Positions 10,561 through 19,727 of a DNA stretch of 64,000 bases are shown one piece after another. How positions within the stretch are numbered: position 1 is the stretch's first letter; each line of letters begins with the position of its first letter. Origin of the DNA: Tetraselmis striata (Eukaryota > Chlorophyta > Chlorodendrophyceae > Chlorodendrales > Chlorodendraceae). Position numbers and translations under genes: made by a program. The notes beneath the pieces are model-generated. The model was not told where the DNA came from. It was given only the letters and a program-made list of their open reading frames with translations, and did no database searches. The stretch spans positions 372,001 through 436,000 of the forward strand of contig VCJN01003259.1 in NCBI GenBank assembly GCA_006384855.1. Direction: 5' to 3'.

Positions 10561-12383
10561 CCTCTTTCCGCGCAGGTCCTACGTTCCATTGTATGTATAT
10601 ACATACGTACATGTATTGCTCCGAAACCAGCCCAAACTTTATGAGTGCACAAGTGTAAATGGGGGGGGGGGGGGGGGGGGGTGGGGGGGGGGGGGATGTG
10701 GCGGCGGGGCATCCACTCACACATACCCCAGCGATGCATGACAAATATTACATGCCGTGGCGGGTCGGCGGGCCGACCCGGCGGGGGGGGGGGGGGGGGG
10801 GGGGGGGGGGCGTCTATTCAACTACACGTGCGACAGTGTCGTTTCGTGGAGCAGTATATGTGCCCGGCCTCATTTATACCGCCCCCTACCTGCGCTGCAT
10901 GGTCTACCCCTAAGAATTACTTAGCACAAACCGTCATTACTTAATAGGAACCTAGCACAGCCAGGCTTATATGCCCGCTTTCCCGATCAACTTCTACGCA
11001 CTTTCCGTCCCTCAACCGCCGGACATGGGGGTTAAGCCGCCAGCCTCGGCAGTTGCTTAGCCAGACTTGGCATCCCGTACCGTGTCCATGGCTTCGCAGC
11101 TCTGCCGCTGGCACACGCCGAGTCCGGCGCTTGCTGCCGCGGGGTTGCGCACGCATGCACGCACGGTAATACGCCGCCGACGCCGCCACGCTTACTTCCA
11201 CCACCTTCGCCAGCCGCAGCTTCGCACGCCTTTCCGCCGACATACGAAACGCACGAATCCCCCCCCGTCCCCGCGTCATGTATATTATATTCGAGGCGAC
11301 TATGCGGGGCGCAGCACACGCCGCGGCGTGGGTCGGCGGAGCGACAGGCGGCGGGAGCCCTAATGGCCGGGCAGTATCCACACCCACACAGGCACCGGCG
11401 GGCAGTCCCCTGCCCGACCACGGCCACGAAGAGGGCGGAGTTCCGCCATGTCAGGGACGCGTTCCACGACGCGACTCGCGCCGCCGTGTGTGAGGCTTCC
11501 GAGAAGGCACGCGCGGCTGGTAGGGTGCGCAGGGTGAGGCGGCGGACGGCCCAGGAGCTGAAGGAGAGCGAGACATGCCGTCAGTGAGGTCGGGCGCAAT
11601 GTCATTGGGTGGGGCACACGGACGTGTAACACTTGCACTTTGCGCGTACTGTTGGGTTACATCCAGGCTGCGTCACACTATGCAACCGGAAAGGCTGCGT
11701 TGCTACTGCAAACAATGCGACGCCTCACTCTGTAGCAACCGCTGCCGCGCCTATCCCACAGCCGCTGCCCCCCCCCCCCCCCCCCCCCCCGCGCGGGATC
11801 CCCGCCATCAGCAGCTTGCACTTGCACTTTGCGCGTACTGCTGGGTTACATCCAGGCGGCGTCACACCGGAAAGGCTGCGTTGCCACTGCAAACGATGCT
11901 ACGCCTCACTCGGTAGCAACCGCTGCCCCGCCCATCCCACTCGGGATGCTGAGAGCAGCTAAAGGGCACCGGGGGCGGGGCAAGAGGGAGCAGGGCCAAT
12001 GATTGTGGAAGAGCGGGGACCCGCTTGCATGCCATCGTATTATATCTTGCACAATATCTGTTGCTGCACTCATATCTCACATCACTAGCTTAGCTATAGT
12101 GATTCCCCCCCCCCCCCCCCCCCCCCCCCCCGCACCGCGTACGCACAAGCCTGGGTATACGCATCAACTGCCCGCCGGGATGAGAAACTGGTATTGGTAG
12201 TGTGTCTGTGGGGTGGAGGGGGGGGGGGGCAAAAGAGCTGCCAATTGCTGCCAAGCTGGTGCGTTACATTGGGGCAGGCGCTGGGCAGACAATTGGGGCT
12301 CGCTTCAGAGCATTGTCTAGTGCCTATGCGGCTGCGCCGCCTCCGCCGCATGCAGACTCTGCGGGCTCACCAGCACCGCCACC

Positions 12384-13334
12384 TCAGTCATGCGGCCCTG
12401 CATCCCGCAGCCCGCCGCCGTCAGCCAGATCAGAGGTATCCAGAAGCCAGTGCTGGGGTTGTTGCGGCATGACCGCATAGTTTTCAGCGGCTGCCGTCCA
12501 CAGCTTGTAATGCATCCCTTTCCGCCGATTCCGCTGTATGCGCTGCCCCGGCCGCCGCGCCTTGGCGCCGCGCTGCCCCGGCCGCCGCTGTCTTGGCGCC
12601 GCGCTGCCCCGGCCGCCGCGCCTTGGCGCCGCGCTGCCCCGGCCGCCGCGCCTTGGCGCCGCGCTGCCCCGGCCGCCGCTGTCTTGGCGCCGCGCTGCCC
12701 CGGCCGCCGCGCCTTGGCGCCGCGCTGCCCCGGCCGCCGCGCCTTGGCGCCGCGCTGCCCCGGCCGCCGCGCCTTGGCGCCGCGCTGCCCCGGCCGCCGC
12801 TGTCTTGGCGCCGCGCTGCCCCGGCCGCCGCTGTCTTGGCGCCGCGCTGCCCCGGCCGCCGCTGTCTTGGCGCCGCGCTGCCCCGGCCGCCGCTGTCTTG
12901 GCGCCGCGCTGCCCCGGCCGCCGCTGTCTTGGCGCCGCGCTGCCCCGGCCGCCGCTGTCTTGGCGCCGCGCTGCCCCGGCCGCCGCTGTCTTGGCGCCGC
13001 GCTGCCCCGGCCGCCGCGCCTTGGCGCCGCGCTGCCCCGGCCGCCGCGCCTTGGCGCCGCGCTGCCCCGGCCGCCGCGCCTTGGCGCCGCGCCGCGCTGC
13101 CCCGGCCGCCGCGCCTTGGCGCCGCGCTGCCCCGGCCGCCGCGCCTTGGCGCCGCGCTGCCCCGGCCGCCGCGCCTTGGCGCCGCGCGGGGTATCGAGTC
13201 CTCCCCTCCCTAGTGAGCGCGTCCACCTGCGCCTTGCGCTCGGGGCCGTCCTCCTCCGTCACCACATTCTGCAACCCCCACCGCGTGACGAACCACGCAG
13301 CTCCTTGCATGCGCTTGTACATTTGCCCAAGCAC
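12384..13334 (-). CDS. CACTA-borne coding fragment interrupted by a minisatellite
   Basis: The frame opens with a non-repetitive, protein-like stretch (VLGQMYKRMQGAAWFVTRWG, then NVVTEEDGPERKAQVDALTR). It passes through the whole 30/31-bp minisatellite and ends in KGMHYKLWTAAAENYAV and QQPQHWLLDTSDLADGG. Both ends look like real protein, and the minisatellite appears to have grown inside the coding sequence. The 31-bp units shift the frame every time they occur, so the repeat peptide is read in all three frames in turn. Upstream, the coding continues in another frame at about 13340-13490, so this copy is broken. Confidence 0.35.
   Translation of the reverse strand: MLGQMYKRMQGAAWFVTRWGLQNVVTEEDGPERKAQVDALTREGRTRYPARRQGAAAGAARRQGAAAGAARRQGAAAGAARRGAKARRPGQRGAKARRPGQRGAKARRPGQRGAKTAAAGAARRQDSGGRGSAAPRQRRPGQRGAKTAAAGAARRQDSGGRGSAAPRQRRPGQRGAKTAAAGAARRQGAAAGAARRQGAAAGAARRQGAAAGAARRQDSGGRGSAAPRRGGRGSAAPRRGGRGSAAPRQRRPGQRGAKARRPGQRIQRNRRKGMHYKLWTAAAENYAVMPQQPQHWLLDTSDLADGGGLRDAGPHD
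12540..13183. repeat. 21-unit GC-rich minisatellite with 30-bp and 31-bp unit types
   Basis: All units share GCGCTGCCCCGGCCGCCGC. Twelve units continue GCCTTGGCGCC (30 bp) and nine continue TGTCTTGGCGCC (31 bp). In order they read A B A A B A A A, then seven B in a row, then six A, with a 5-bp CGCGC insertion before unit 19. The total is 644 bp. Because 31 is not a multiple of three, all plus frames and at least one minus frame stay open through it, so long frames here are not evidence of a gene. Related units occur in opposite orientation at 53468-53545. Confidence 0.95.
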
Positions 13335-13890
13335 CGCCTAGGGACGCGAAGCTCCTTCTCGGTCATGATCGCCTTCACCCGGGCCTCCTCGAGCAGCGGA
13401 CCGGCGTTAAGAATGGAAAACGTTTCCATGTGGTGCAAGCAGTCCTCCATGACCCACCCGGACTGCACCGTCACCTTGCCTGACCCTGCAGTCATGGAGG
13501 GGAATGCCGTCACGCCCACGCCCACGCCCACGCCCACGCCCGGGGGGGGGGGGGGGGGGTTACCTTTCGATTCTTGGACACTGCAAACGAAGGGCGCAAC
13601 CCGCGTTCAAAGTTGCTGGGTATCGGGACTAAAGCCTGGCGCCGGTCTTCCTGCTTCATAGCTCGGAATCCAATGTGGCCCTGCACGGTGACAAATTTCC
13701 TCCATAAGTCCCTTCCCAAGCCAAAAAAAAACAGGTGGAACGGCGCGAGGGGGAAGAGGTTGATCATGCTGACATAGCCCAGGACCACATGCACATGGCA
13801 CACGCCATGGCAGCCAGTGTTCTGCTTGGCCTCCGCCAGCCGGGTTGTGTTGAACGCACGCCGGGCAAGGTGCGTGATTCACTGGACAAG
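13335..13890 (-). pseudogene. CACTA-borne protein fragments, minus strand
   Basis: Minus-strand frames give protein-like stretches: GVCHVHVVLGYVSMINLFPL and FFFGLGRDLWRKFVTVQGHI (about 13690-13800). After the hexanucleotide tract at 13506-13541 come SGWVMEDCLHHMETFSILNA and GPLLEEARVKAIMTEKELRV (about 13340-13490). They run in the same direction as the zinc-finger exon upstream and are probably parts of one element protein. The H..L..GL.R.LW pattern resembles transposase helices, but I cannot name a family. Confidence 0.35.
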
Positions 13891-14286
13891 TCATCGCCTT
13901 GATGGACGGTTACCAAGCGAGCATCCCCGTCCGCATCCACAGGGGGGTGCTCCTGGGCAGCCGCCATAGCCTCCACAACCTGCCACGCCGACCGGGCGGG
14001 TGCGTGTGATTCCATACAACCGCAGTTGAGTGGTGCCACCAGCACGCAGGCCGGGCCCACTCACCTCTGAACGCAGAAGGTCCACAATGTCACCGTCCTC
14101 GAAAACAGCGCGCCACTGGGTCGCCCCGCCGTAGTCCTCCAACACCCACTCGGTAACGACGCCGGTTATCACGCCGTAGTGCCATACTCCCCGGAACTTC
14201 TTGGCGATGACCTTCATGTAGAAGTCGCCGGGATCGCCTTTCCATATCACGCCCTCATCGCGGGTTCGACGCCCGCCGGCGGCCAC
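13891..14286 (-). CDS. CACTA-borne Tudor-like segment
   Basis: A 131-codon frame contains GDFYMKVIAKKFRGVWHYGV, then ITGVVTEW and GATQWRAVFEDGDIVDLLRS. The pattern (basic strand, W-Y-G-V-I turn, then W-x-V-x-F-x-D-G-D) resembles small beta-barrel Tudor/Agenet-type modules; this is inference from pattern only. A possible splice donor follows RSE (GTGAGTGGGCCC at about 14058-14068), so the useful coding part probably ends there. Confidence 0.4.
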   Translation of the reverse strand: MAAGGRRTRDEGVIWKGDPGDFYMKVIAKKFRGVWHYGVITGVVTEWVLEDYGGATQWRAVFEDGDIVDLLRSEVSGPGLRAGGTTQLRLYGITRTRPVGVAGCGGYGGCPGAPPCGCGRGCSLGNRPSRR

Positions 14287-14813
14287 GCAGGCGCGTCGAT
14301 GTCCATACCGTCTACGCCAACGGGGTCCTCCCCCACGCCCATCACATCGTCCACCTTCGAGCCGCCGTCGTCCGAGACCGGCGCCGGCGGGCCGTTTCCG
14401 ACGGCTGCAACTACTCCTGCTGCCGCGCTTGTTGCTGCTGTTGCTGCTGCTGCTGCTGCCGCCCCTGCTGCTGCTGCTTGTGATAAGGCGGCCTTGTGGC
14501 GCAACTTAGCCGCACGCTTCAACGAGTGGCTACAGTTCGGGTATTTCCGGAAGTGCCGCTCTCGCGCCGTCCTTTCACTACTACCCGTCACGATGCCGTG
14601 GCAGTGCTTGCATGTGTACACGCCATCCTTCGACACACTCGCTATCCATCCCTTTGCCGGCATGCCTGCTGCCGCGCGCGGGGGGCGGGGGGGGGTTGAG
14701 AGTTGGGGTGGATGTAACCCACCACCGGCAGGCAACACAGATGCGAGTGCGCGGCTGTCCGCGCTTGATTCAACGGTGAGCGGCGGTGACCGTGAGGCGA
14801 CCCCGTACTTCAT
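14247..14813 (-). CDS. CACTA-borne BED-like zinc-finger protein, N-terminal part
   Basis: Around the middle of the frame sits YTCKHCHGIV followed by ERTARERHFRKYPNC. The order C-x2-C, His, Cys with basic residues between resembles BED-type fingers, which transposases use to bind element ends. It is followed by a long Ala run encoded by CTG/CTGCTG repeats (about 14420-14480) and an acidic Gly/Asp-rich tail. It overlaps the next frame (13891-14286), which suggests a frame change or an intron between them. It is the most 5' recognisable piece of the element's minus-strand coding. Confidence 0.45.
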   Translation of the reverse strand: MKYGVASRSPPLTVESSADSRALASVLPAGGGLHPPQLSTPPRPPRAAAGMPAKGWIASVSKDGVYTCKHCHGIVTGSSERTARERHFRKYPNCSHSLKRAAKLRHKAALSQAAAAGAAAAAAATAATSAAAGVVAAVGNGPPAPVSDDGGSKVDDVMGVGEDPVGVDGMDIDAPAWPPAGVEPAMRA

Positions 14814-15212
14814 GCGCGTGCTGGGGCGTTACACAATCATCAGCAGTTAGGGCGGCTGCATTAAAACGCGCACCTACGAACACCACCTACCGCCTACCAC
14901 CTACCGTACCACCTACATCCGCCCACACCTCCGCCCGTCGTGCCGCACATCGCGGCACACCGCGGCGATGTGCAGCGATGTGCAGCGAGTACTTGCAGCC
15001 GCCTGTACTTAGCCCGGGTACTCCGCGTCGGCGGGCGACACGCGAGCCCGCGTGCGCATATCAATTTGATGAAATTATGGAAACGAGAAATTCATATAGT
15101 ACTTTACAGGTCGCGCGCGATAGTCGTCGCTACTGGGTATGAAATCCACGTCCCTCGTCCGTCCCGTATCGTCCCCGTATGTCGTCGTTCGTCACCAGTA
15201 GGGCACATTTAC

Positions 15213-15234
15213 GTCACATCTGAATCTCACAGTG
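15213..15234 (-). repeat. Right TIR of CACTA element
   Basis: Perfect inverted match to 7704-7725. It is followed by TGT (15235-15237), the duplicated target, then CACA, the displaced end of the gypsy LTR. Confidence 0.9.
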
Positions 15235-15455
15235 TGTCACACCAGTATGGCAGGTGTACATCACCACAAAGGAATTCATATGGTGATACAGCATCGCAAG
15301 AGCATATGCTCGATTGCCAAAGTGTTGATAGCAAGCTGCCCCAACTCATGAGCATGGATGTGATACCTGCCGACAACTCGTCTCCAGGTCGTAATAAACG
15401 TTTCTCGGTCAACCAGGTCATTGTGATGTTTAGGTCGTAAACAAAAAAAGCAAAG

Positions 15456-16130
15456 AGCGGAGGATACGTGGATGAGACTCTGCGAGAGTGTATCTATATA
15501 TATTGAGAATATCAGAAAGAAATATTCTCACGATGCACGATATATGCGATATACGGTATATACGATACACTCTCGCAGTGTGTCATCCACGGATCCTCCG
15601 CGCTTTTGATAGAGTGCGGCTATCAAAAGCTACCTCTTGACAGTAAATAAGCGCGGAGTCAACGGATCGATTCCCGGTATGGGTCGGCTTTCGGATGTTA
15701 TATGACCAACTAACCGTAGTGTCATATCACGAAAACCATGATACGACCAACTTACTGTCACGAGGTAGGTTTTGCGTGGAGGACCCGTGGATGACACTAT
15801 GCCAAAGTGTATCTATATATCGTGCGATTATCTCCTCACATTCCATTCCCCGGAAAGGTAGGTGTAGCGATTGGCACTGCTAGCTGGCCACGGTATGATA
15901 TGATATGGTTAGTTGGTCATATCATTATGGTGTTTCGTGATATGACACTGTTAGTCATATTATATCGTATGTAATGCGTGACATCCGCAAACCGACCCGC
16001 ACCGGGAATCGATCCGTGGACTCCGCGCTTTACTAGCTTTTGATAGCCGCGCTCATTTATCACAACCGCGGAGGATCCGTGGATGACACGCTGCGAGAGT
16101 ACATCTATATATTGTGAGAATAATATCTAA
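15456..16130. repeat. Nested foldback arms (MITE-like cluster)
   Basis: 15456-15493 and 15569-15606 are near-perfect inverted copies (block starting GCGGAGGATACGTGGATGAG). The same arm recurs at 15778-15815 and 16070-16107. A second inverted pair joins 15650-15695 and 15987-16032 (GCGCGGAGTC.ACGGATCGAT..). A third inverted pair, TTTTGATAG against CTATCAAAA, lies just inside 15607-15635. The inner arm includes GGATCGATTCC, close to a tRNA B-box. The segment has no open frame. Confidence 0.75.
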
Positions 16131-16599
16131 TTTTTACATCAGGGCTTTAACAAATGCGCACTACAAACAGAACTATCGGCAACTAGAATATCCCCTCACA
16201 GTCCTCGATTTGAGTACACGTGTGGTGGATTTGTACCTTTCAAAGTTGAGTCTGATTTTGCCAAAATAATCACGCAGGCTGTTTTACACGGATAAGAGCC
16301 GAAAGTGGCAGGAAGGTTAAGTGAAAGCGTAGAGGGAAAATAGAGTCGGGGGGGCGCTGCTTGTAACGCATCGAAACTAAAACATGGCTGGCTCAGCTGT
16401 CATGGCTGCTTTTATGTCTACTCGTGTTGTACCCAAAAAGGGCGCAACGACAGGTGCCTAGTAACCCGTACCACTGCAGCACGGTAGCCGGAAAAGCGGT
16501 CAGGAATAAAGGAGGAAACCCCATGAACAAGTTTAGAACATTTCAAAGTTGAGTCTGGTTTTGCCAGTGATGAGCGAACGGAGAAAGCGGTAGATTGAC

Positions 16600-18060
16600 G
16601 GAGAAGGGGTAGCGCTAGGTCATGAAGGGGGCACCGGTAAGGCCACCGTTGCGGAGCCTTGTTGGACTTGGAAGTGGCGGAGGGGCGCGATGTGACAAAG
16701 AAGAACCACGCGCCAGGCGAAGGAATGACGTTGGGGTCGATGTAGTCCAGAACGACGTTTGAGTTAGTGGCCCAGCCGCCTTGGTAGCAAATGTGGGACA
16801 GTTGGAGTTCCGATGGCGTTAGCGGGATATGCTGTCCCCTTGCGAAGGATGTGTGCGCTCCGTGAAGTGCCGGCGCGGAGGGGCGGGGGGCACCGACAAG
16901 ACGAACGGCCGTAGAGAGCCAGTCCGACATGGCGGCGGCAGTCCAAGACTTGGAATGCTCGCTCGGGGTGACCGCGCCCAGAAGTTGTTTCGGCCAAGGC
17001 AACAGGGGCCAGGGGCAGACTGTGAGTGGTCGATGAAGTGGAGCAGTAGACGTGCACTGCGGGGGTGCTCGGACACCGGAAGGAGCAGTACACGCAGGTC
17101 GTCGGGGCCGCGTCGACCGGCGCGGCTGCGACAGTCTCAATAGGAGAGAGACTAAAAACAAAGGTGGTATGCAGCGGTGGTGCAAAGGCGAGATGCTACA
17201 GTGTTTTGACGATACAAAGATATTGGTTATCACAACGCTTACCACATTAAATTGGCGGCATTATACAGTTCATATAACCGTAGTCACAGGTACACATTGT
17301 GCGAGTACTCGCAGGTACTAACTCGTAGTATATCGTACTCGTAAAATTGTCACACGGCCCATTCTCGCGGCCCTTCTTGCAGGGTAATGTTGTAGTCGTC
17401 GACATGCACGTTCCACACTCGGCAAGACACGCTAGTAAGTCCCATGGCAAAGAACATGAAGTTGACAACCGAAGCCATGAGGGCTCGGAAGTCGTACTGG
17501 TACTGGGGAAAGGGAGCAGACACAAATCAACTCGCCACGCTCGACGAAGTTGAAAGCGACATAAGCAGGCAGAGGGACTCGCAAAGGGGTAGCCTCTAGA
17601 CGGTGTTGCCTTAGCATTAGGCGACGACGACCCGCGGTAAGGTGCTGGTTGTCCTTGGCGATCGGGTCGAGGTTGTGTATCTCAAAGAACGTGTAGATTG
17701 CTGACATGCACGGCTGCAACGACTTAGCCCCAATGTGTGCCCGCTCACCAATCCAAACAACGTCACGGATGATAGTAGCAATGGTCGCCTCCTGCGGGCT
17801 GATGTTCTCGGAGTCGTGGCAGAACTCCGCGAACTGAGACAGTCGGCCGGCATAGGACTTGAGCGTCTAAGCGGTGAGGGAGCTGGAGAGTAGGTCGAGG
17901 GTCCGCTGTCCTAGCTCGTCCGACCCGAACGCCTCATGTAAACGACACTGGAGTGAAGCATAACGGGAGGCGGATTGTTAAGCCGCCATGTGTAGGTGTG
18001 CAGATGGTTGAGCCGCACTCGGCTGTAGTTGTAAGAAGCGCCGCACCGAGGAAGGTCTAA
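16600..18060 (-). pseudogene. Tyrosine recombinase pseudogene (copy 1)
   Basis: Homologous to the intact recombinase at 33292-34917 but split over several frames and by a solo LTR. The C-terminal region is still readable in pieces (YQGGWATNSNVVLDYIDPN, carrying the catalytic Tyr, and GAWFFFVTS). The region of the Arg box lies on the other side of the LTR insertion. Confidence 0.7.
17127..17354 (-). repeat. Solo LTR of the gypsy family, internally shortened
   Basis: It starts TGCGACAGTCTC and ends AATTGTCACA like the gypsy LTRs, but is 228 bp because a central part is missing or diverged. It is flanked by CGGC on both sides (17123-17126 and 17355-17358), a 4-bp target duplication. It interrupts the recombinase gene of copy 1. 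This confirms the LTR termini used for the 984-15241 element. Confidence 0.8.
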
Positions 18061-18462
18061 GTGAAGCCTTTACAGCGGGAGGGTCCGGTCCGGACAAATA
18101 GCGCTCATCCCGTCCTTGAGCTGCCAGGGTGCGCTTTGCGGCGGTCAACGAAAGGTGGCCTCGCAATGCGCCAGCAGCTCCGACGAAAGGCGCCCTACAC
18201 CGTCACTCGTGCTCACCTTCGCAGCCACGCCCGCGACCGCCGCCACGCCCACGTCCACGCCCGCGCCTTGCAACCGTTGCGGCCACCCGAGCAGAAGCGG
18301 TAGCTTTTGCGCTGCTGGCAACCGTCGCTCTTAGTCCTTCGTTAGGTGTCCGAAAATCGCAGAGCCCAAATGTTCGGCGGCAGGCCGAAAATGTTGGGCT
18401 CGCAGTATGTCCGGCACACCTTGGTCACCGTGCACACGTCTACACATGTTAAGCCACGGAGG

Positions 18463-19068
18463 CTAGACGTAAGCAACCGCTTTGTTGATGCCCTCGGCGT
18501 GATTCCGAGTGCGCGCGAGGTAGGGGCTGAAGTCTTGATTGGCAGCATGGACATAGGGTAGCAGCTCGTCGAGAGCTACGAAGAGTGCAGCCATGTGGGC
18601 TCCGAAACACGACATCCAAAGATACTCCTCCTGGGCCGGTAGACGCCGGTCAGCATTCTGCTTGACGTACGCGTTCGCCAGGTCGGTGCTCATGGGAAAG
18701 AGTCCAGGCACTCGGTTGACCGGTCGAACGGCCTCGTAACCAGACTCTGCTCGATGCAGTAGCTCTGGCAATGCGAGGTAGTCGTCCTCGTCACTCACGG
18801 ATTTTGCTCCCACACGGCCGCTTTGGGCTAGCTCTAGCAAGTCAGGGCGCTCTGCGGCTCCCCCGCTGCCTGTCGGTGTCCCGTACGTGACGCGCTGCCC
18901 GGAACCAGAGCCGTGTACTCCGTCTCCATCCACAACACGGCGGTCACGAGCCGCAATTGAGCTAACGATGTTGCAAGCTCGCGCAGCCATGTACACTGGG
19001 CCTTCATGTCCGCTTGTTGTAGCGATTCGAGCGTCGGCTCAACGACGGGTTCTTCTTAATTTGACATG
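18463..19068 (-). pseudogene. Gag-like ORF of tyrosine-recombinase element (copy 1)
   Basis: The frame at 18463-18996 aligns with the gag-like ORFs of copies 2 and 3 (LLELAQSGRVGAKSVSDEDD, GYEAVRPVNRVPGLFPMSTD, EEYLWMSCFGAHMAALFVAL). It stops after EGINKAVAYV, while copy 2 reads on through the same point. The normal start region lies at about 19060 in another frame. Confidence 0.65.
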
Positions 19069-19727
19069 ATGACGCACGGACGTAAGGATGAAAATTTCAC
19101 ACATGGGTGGTAAGCCGGGGTGTGGTCTTGAACAACTTGGGGTGACCTTGCTCGCAACAGGTTGCGAGACACATAAGCTGGAGGATGTCAGGCTCAACTG
19201 TTATGGCTGCTTTTATGTCTACTCATGCTGTACCCAAAAAGGGCGCAACGACAGGTGCCTAGTAACCCGTACCACTGAGCAATACGGTAGCTGGAAAAGA
19301 GTTAGGGATAGGAGGAAACCCAATGAACAAGTTTAGACCACTTCAAAGTTGAGTCTGATTTTGCCAAATTAATCACGCAGGCTGTTTTACGAAACTGGCA
19401 GGAAGGTTTAGCGAAATCGAAGAGGGAAAACGGAGTGGGGAGGGGGGGGGGGGCGTTGTGTGTAACAACGTGAAAACGGAAGATGGCATGCTCAGCTACT
19501 GTTAATGCAACTTTTATGTCTACTCGTGTTGTACCTAAAAGGGGGCGCAGCAGCGGATGAACTAGCAACCCATACCACATAGCAGCAACGGTAGCCGGAA
19601 AAGCGGTCAGGAAAGGAGGAAACCCCAAAAAGTAGTACGTTTAAATCATTTCAAAGCTGAGTTTGGTTTTGTCACTGATGAGCGAACGGAGAGAGCGGTA
19701 GATTGACGAAGACGGGGTAGGGCCATG

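Larger units (their letters stand above)
7704..15234. mobile_element. CACTA (EnSpm)-type DNA transposon inside the gypsy LTR
   Basis: The termini are a perfect 22-bp inverted repeat, 7704-7725 and 15213-15234, starting CACTGTGAGATTCAGATG. A further shared inverted block GGTGACGAA lies slightly inward. The flanks carry a 3-bp duplication, TGT at 7701-7703 and TGT at 15235-15237, the size used by CACTA elements. The insertion point is the TGT of the LTR end ..ACTGTCACA. The 7.5-kb body contains G and C homopolymers, a triplicated 370-bp unit, a 30/31-bp minisatellite and broken minus-strand coding (12384-14813). A TNP2-type transposase was not recognised, so the superfamily call rests on TIR and duplication only. 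Confidence 0.85.
984..15241 (-). mobile_element. Ty3/gypsy LTR retrotransposon, 5' LTR interrupted by a CACTA element
   Basis: The element reads on the minus strand: 5' LTR (7221-7703 plus 15238-15241), primer-binding site (7207-7219), 5' ORF, gag-pol remnants, protease, reverse transcriptase, RNase H, integrase, polypurine tract (1470-1487), 3' LTR (984-1469). Gene order protease-RT-RNaseH-integrase is that of Ty3/gypsy. Without the inserted transposon and its 3-bp duplication it is about 6.7 kb. The two LTRs differ at only about six positions by eye, so it inserted fairly recently. The pol region nevertheless carries frameshifts and stops, so this copy is defective. The flanking CCAG duplication lines up only if the CACTA insertion is removed, which supports both boundaries. 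Confidence 0.85.
16238..19340 (-). mobile_element. Tyrosine-recombinase element, copy 1 (decayed)
   Basis: The layout matches copy 3 at 32911-36160. Its left end has the short repeat TTTCAAAGTTGAGTCTG (16238), the roughly 185-bp repeat with GCTTTTATGTCTACTCGTG (about 16345-16540) and the short repeat again (16541). The decayed recombinase follows (about 16600-18060), then the gag-like ORF, and the 185-bp repeat again (about 19175-19340). Homology to the intact recombinase is clear in pieces but frames are broken. A solo LTR sits inside (17127-17354). Its right end abuts copy 2 directly, giving a head-to-tail pair. Confidence 0.8.

Noticed and set aside
10941..11640. Minus- and plus-strand frames near 11 kb as transposase exons
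   Set aside because: Open on both strands with similar lengths and no motif; left out rather than guessed.
12540..13183. CRISPR array
   Set aside because: Units are contiguous 30/31-mers without unique spacers, in eukaryotic DNA.
12390..13661. Very long plus-strand open frames (up to 423 codons) across the Ala/Arg/Pro-rich region
   Set aside because: They exist because the 30/31-bp GC-rich minisatellite has no stops in several frames. The same peptide appears in all three frames in rotation.
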